Origin: Syntrophomonadaceae bacterium
GTDB taxonomy: Bacteria; Bacillota; Dethiobacteria; DTU022
DNA: 9,431 nucleotides
Assembly (NCBI GenBank): GCA_003564055.1
Contig: PWSG01000219.1
Coordinates: 1 to 9,431, forward strand
Direction: 5' to 3'
In this document: positions 7,555 to 9,431 of the stretch, piece after piece
Position numbering within the stretch: the stretch's first letter is position 1
How the letters are laid out: every line of letters begins with the position of its first letter
Position numbers and translations under genes: made by a program
The notes under the pieces: model-generated
Database searches by the model: none
Told to the model about the DNA's origin: nothing
The model's input: only the letters and a program-made list of their open reading frames with translations

Positions 7555-9009
7555 TTGAACAAAATTAATCACTTTATTAGAAGGATGGGTTTGCAAAACC
7601 TGGCAGCTGATCAATTGGAACAGCTGCACCATGCCACCCTCAATATTTTAGAGCAGGTTGGGGTTAAAGTTTGCGAGCCCGAGGCACTGGAATTACTAAG
7701 TGATGCCGGAGCCAGGGTTGATAAAGACCTGGTTAAGATACCGCCATCGATGATTGAACAGGCTCTTAAAACAGTCCCATCAAAAATTTCCATATATGAT
7801 CGGAGCGGCGGCCTGGCTATGAGCCTGGAAAAGGGAAAAATTTACTTTGGAGCCGGATCCGATACACCCTATATCATTGATATTGAAACCGGTAAGAGAA
7901 GGCGGGCTGTTAAACAGGACACCATCAATGCAACTATTATAAGCGATGCATTAGAAAATATTAATTTTGTTATGTCCATGGCCCGGGCTTCCGATGTGCC
8001 GGCGGAGCGCTCTGACCGCCACCACTTTGAAGCGATGACTTTAAACAGTACCAAACCAATTATTTTTGACGCACATGATCGGCAGGGTCTGCTTGATATT
8101 ATTGAGATGGGTGCGCTTGTTACGGGAGGCAAAAAACAGCTGGCAGAAAAACCTTATATCATGCATTACTCGGAACCAACTTCTCCCCTGGTCCATTCTA
8201 AAAATGCCCTGGAAAAGATGCTTTCTGCCGCTGTACATGACATACCCCTGGTTTATGCCCCTGCTGTGATGTGCGGGGCAACCGGCCCGGTAACCACGGC
8301 CGGGGCAATAGTCACCGGCAACGCAGAAATACTTTCAGGGCTTGTTATTCACCAGTTAAAAAAAAGGGGGGCGCCATTTGTCTACGGTGGCGGAACTCCC
8401 CCCTTAAATATGGTAACCACAGTTTGTTCTTACGGGGATCCGCAGGGTTTTCTGGGAGCAGCAGGTCTGGCTCAACTATCCGAATATTACGAGCTGCCCT
8501 CCTTTTCCATAGCCGGCTGCACAGATGCCCAGTCATTTGATCAGCAGGCGGCAATGGAAGCTGGGTTTAACCTGCTCTTTGCATCCCTTTCAGGGGGCAA
8601 CCTTATCCATGACTTAGGTTATATCGGGGCGGGTATGACCTGCAGCCTTGAATACCTGGTTCTCTGTGATGAAGGTGCCGGAATGGCTAAATTTTTAACC
8701 CGGGGGGTTGACATTAGCACTGATACGCTGGCCCTGGATATAATAGAAAAGGTCGGTCCAGGTGGCCACTTTCTTACAGAGCAGCACACCATGGATCATT
8801 TCCGCAGTCACATGCATTTTACCAGGATTTTTAACCGCAACAGTTATGACAACTGGCAGGCTGCGGGAGCTAAGACATTTGGTGAAAGTGCTAATGTTCT
8901 CATAAAAGAGATCCTTCACTGGCATGAGGTGCCGCCCCTTGAACCAGCAGCAGAGAAGGCAATCAAAGTGCTGGCGGCAGGAGGAAACGCAGGCAGAGAA
9001 TTGGCCTGA
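7555..9009 (+). CDS. MttB-superfamily corrinoid-dependent methyltransferase (non-pyrrolysine), paralogue 2
   Basis: A 484-aa paralogue of the preceding protein. A hand count over residues 11-456 gives 252 identities in 446 aligned positions (about 56%) with no gap. Residue numbering is the same in both proteins when the TTG start is used (Gln20-Leu21-Glu22 coincide), which supports that start over the later ATG. The best-kept blocks are NAEILSGLVIHQLK at 256-269, GAPFVYGGG at 272-280 and AGCTDAQSFDQQAAMEAGF at 320-338, with EKVGPGGHFL at 398-407. There is no in-frame TAG, so this is also a non-pyrrolysine member. Divergence is concentrated around 71-130 and 281-310 and in the C-terminal tail, which may mean a different substrate or corrinoid partner, or two subunits of one enzyme. 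The reaction inferred is methyl transfer from an N-methyl compound to a corrinoid protein. Confidence 0.9.
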   Translation: MNKINHFIRRMGLQNLAADQLEQLHHATLNILEQVGVKVCEPEALELLSDAGARVDKDLVKIPPSMIEQALKTVPSKISIYDRSGGLAMSLEKGKIYFGAGSDTPYIIDIETGKRRRAVKQDTINATIISDALENINFVMSMARASDVPAERSDRHHFEAMTLNSTKPIIFDAHDRQGLLDIIEMGALVTGGKKQLAEKPYIMHYSEPTSPLVHSKNALEKMLSAAVHDIPLVYAPAVMCGATGPVTTAGAIVTGNAEILSGLVIHQLKKRGAPFVYGGGTPPLNMVTTVCSYGDPQGFLGAAGLAQLSEYYELPSFSIAGCTDAQSFDQQAAMEAGFNLLFASLSGGNLIHDLGYIGAGMTCSLEYLVLCDEGAGMAKFLTRGVDISTDTLALDIIEKVGPGGHFLTEQHTMDHFRSHMHFTRIFNRNSYDNWQAAGAKTFGESANVLIKEILHWHEVPPLEPAAEKAIKVLAAGGNAGRELA

Positions 9010-9030
9010 TTACTAATAAGTTGTTATAAT
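9001..9030 (+). promoter_or_regulatory. Probable sigma-A promoter with extended -10
   Basis: A consensus -10 TATAAT at 9025-9030 is preceded by TG at 9022-9023, giving an extended -10 (TGTTATAAT). A -35-like TTGGCC at 9001-9006 matches four of six bases at an 18-base spacing and overlaps the end of the second mttB-like gene. Transcription would start near 9037 and leave a leader of about 95 bases before the ATG at 9133. This suggests that the downstream gene can be expressed apart from the mttB-like pair. Confidence 0.5.
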
Positions 9031-9117
9031 AAGAGAATACATTTCTAAGGCTTTTTCTATAGGACATAAACTCAATGATTTTATTATGAGAATTGTTAAG
9101 GTTAAACTGTTCATCAG

Positions 9118-9123
9118 AAGGAG
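9118..9123 (+). promoter_or_regulatory. Shine-Dalgarno of cyclodeaminase-like gene
   Basis: AAGGAG nine bases before the ATG at 9133; it fixes the start of the last, incomplete gene. Confidence 0.75.
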
Positions 9124-9132
9124 ATTTATAAC

Positions 9133-9431
9133 ATGTTAAAAGAGTTATCCGTAGAAGTGTTTGTGCGTGAAGTTGCTTCTTCATCGCCGGCTCCAGGTGG
9201 AGGCAGTGTGGCCGCCCTGGCCGGGGCCCAGGGAGCTGGCCTTCTTTCCATGTACTGTAATCTCAGTCAGAACCGTGAAAAACTGGGCGATATAGTGGAC
9301 CACTTGCAGAAAAAGGGAGAAGAGGCCCGTTTTCTTAAAACTAAGCTGATCGAGGCAATTGACGAAGATACTCTTGCTTTTAACCAGGTTATGGAGGCAT
9401 ATCGCTTGCCGAAGGAAAGTGGTGAAGAAAA
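9133..9431 (+). CDS. Cyclodeaminase/cyclohydrolase family protein, FTCD_C-like (3' partial)
   Basis: The frame begins MLKELSVEVFVREVASSSP and continues PAPGGGSVAALAGAQGAGL, the glycine-rich signature of the formimidoyltetrahydrofolate cyclodeaminase C-terminal-domain family. Further on come DEDTLAFNQVMEAYRLPKES (about residues 76-95) and a run of acidic residues, also typical. Ninety-nine codons are visible of a family length near 200-210; the rest lies past the window edge. Family members act on 5-formimino- or 5,10-methenyl-tetrahydrofolate, releasing ammonia or hydrolysing the ring (FchA of clostridia is the cyclohydrolase type). Beside methyltransferase genes, a role in oxidising the methyl group through tetrahydrofolate is plausible, but stand-alone members of unknown function are common. 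It has a good Shine-Dalgarno and its own likely promoter. Confidence 0.85.
   Translation, partial: MLKELSVEVFVREVASSSPAPGGGSVAALAGAQGAGLLSMYCNLSQNREKLGDIVDHLQKKGEEARFLKTKLIEAIDEDTLAFNQVMEAYRLPKESGEE

Noticed and set aside
6068..9009. Pyrrolysine-containing MttB genes
   Set aside because: Both frames run at full length with no in-frame TAG and end in TGA, so no amber readthrough is needed.
9071..9090. CTCA...TGAG dyad in the leader of the last gene
   Set aside because: Only four base pairs before mismatches, in AT-rich sequence; expected by chance.
1..9431. CRISPR array, insertion sequence, tRNA or rRNA gene
   Set aside because: No spaced direct repeats, transposase frame, terminal inverted repeats or recognisable tRNA/rRNA sequence was seen.

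Overview
The window reads as catabolic accessory DNA from an anaerobic, probably Gram-positive bacterium of the Clostridia type. This is inferred from the strong GGAGG-like ribosome binding sites, the use of TTG and GTG starts, a consensus sigma-A type extended -10 promoter, and the gene content: two MttB-family corrinoid methyltransferases, a three-gene molybdenum hydroxylase and a folate C1-type enzyme. No species can be named. All eight genes lie on the + strand; the first and last are cut by the window edges.

Layout. (1) Bases 1-720: C-terminal three quarters of a DppB/OppB-type ABC transporter permease. (2) 728-2068: an MmgE/PrpD-family protein, 7 bases behind the permease and probably co-transcribed. 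(3) 2069-2181: a leader with an imperfect hairpin just upstream of a strong Shine-Dalgarno. (4) 2182-5803: a tightly packed operon for a xanthine-dehydrogenase-family hydroxylase in the order molybdenum subunit, FAD subunit, 2Fe-2S subunit (760, 288 and 157 aa), with one 4-base overlap and one 2-base gap. (5) 5804-6067: a 264-base gap with no gene. (6) 6068-7516 and 7555-9009: tandem MttB-superfamily paralogues, about 56% identical over 446 residues without a gap, both lacking any in-frame amber codon and so non-pyrrolysine members. (7) 9010-9132: a gap with a good promoter. (8) 9133 to the end: the N-terminal 99 residues of a cyclodeaminase/cyclohydrolase (FTCD_C-like) protein.

How the genes may work together (inference). 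The permease would help import a small organic solute. The MttB-like enzymes would take a methyl group from a quaternary amine or another N-methyl compound and pass it to a corrinoid protein, and then to tetrahydrofolate. The FTCD_C-like protein could act on the folate C1 pool. The molybdenum hydroxylase would oxidise a heterocycle or aldehyde, possibly the demethylated skeleton, and the MmgE/PrpD protein would hydrate, dehydrate or isomerise a carboxylic acid intermediate. The corrinoid protein, its reductive activator, the second methyltransferase, the rest of the transporter and a regulator are not in the window. The hydroxylase has Val where mammalian xanthine oxidase has the purine-binding Glu802, so the substrate is probably not xanthine. 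The most interesting possibility is an undescribed pathway for an N-methylated heterocycle or betaine.
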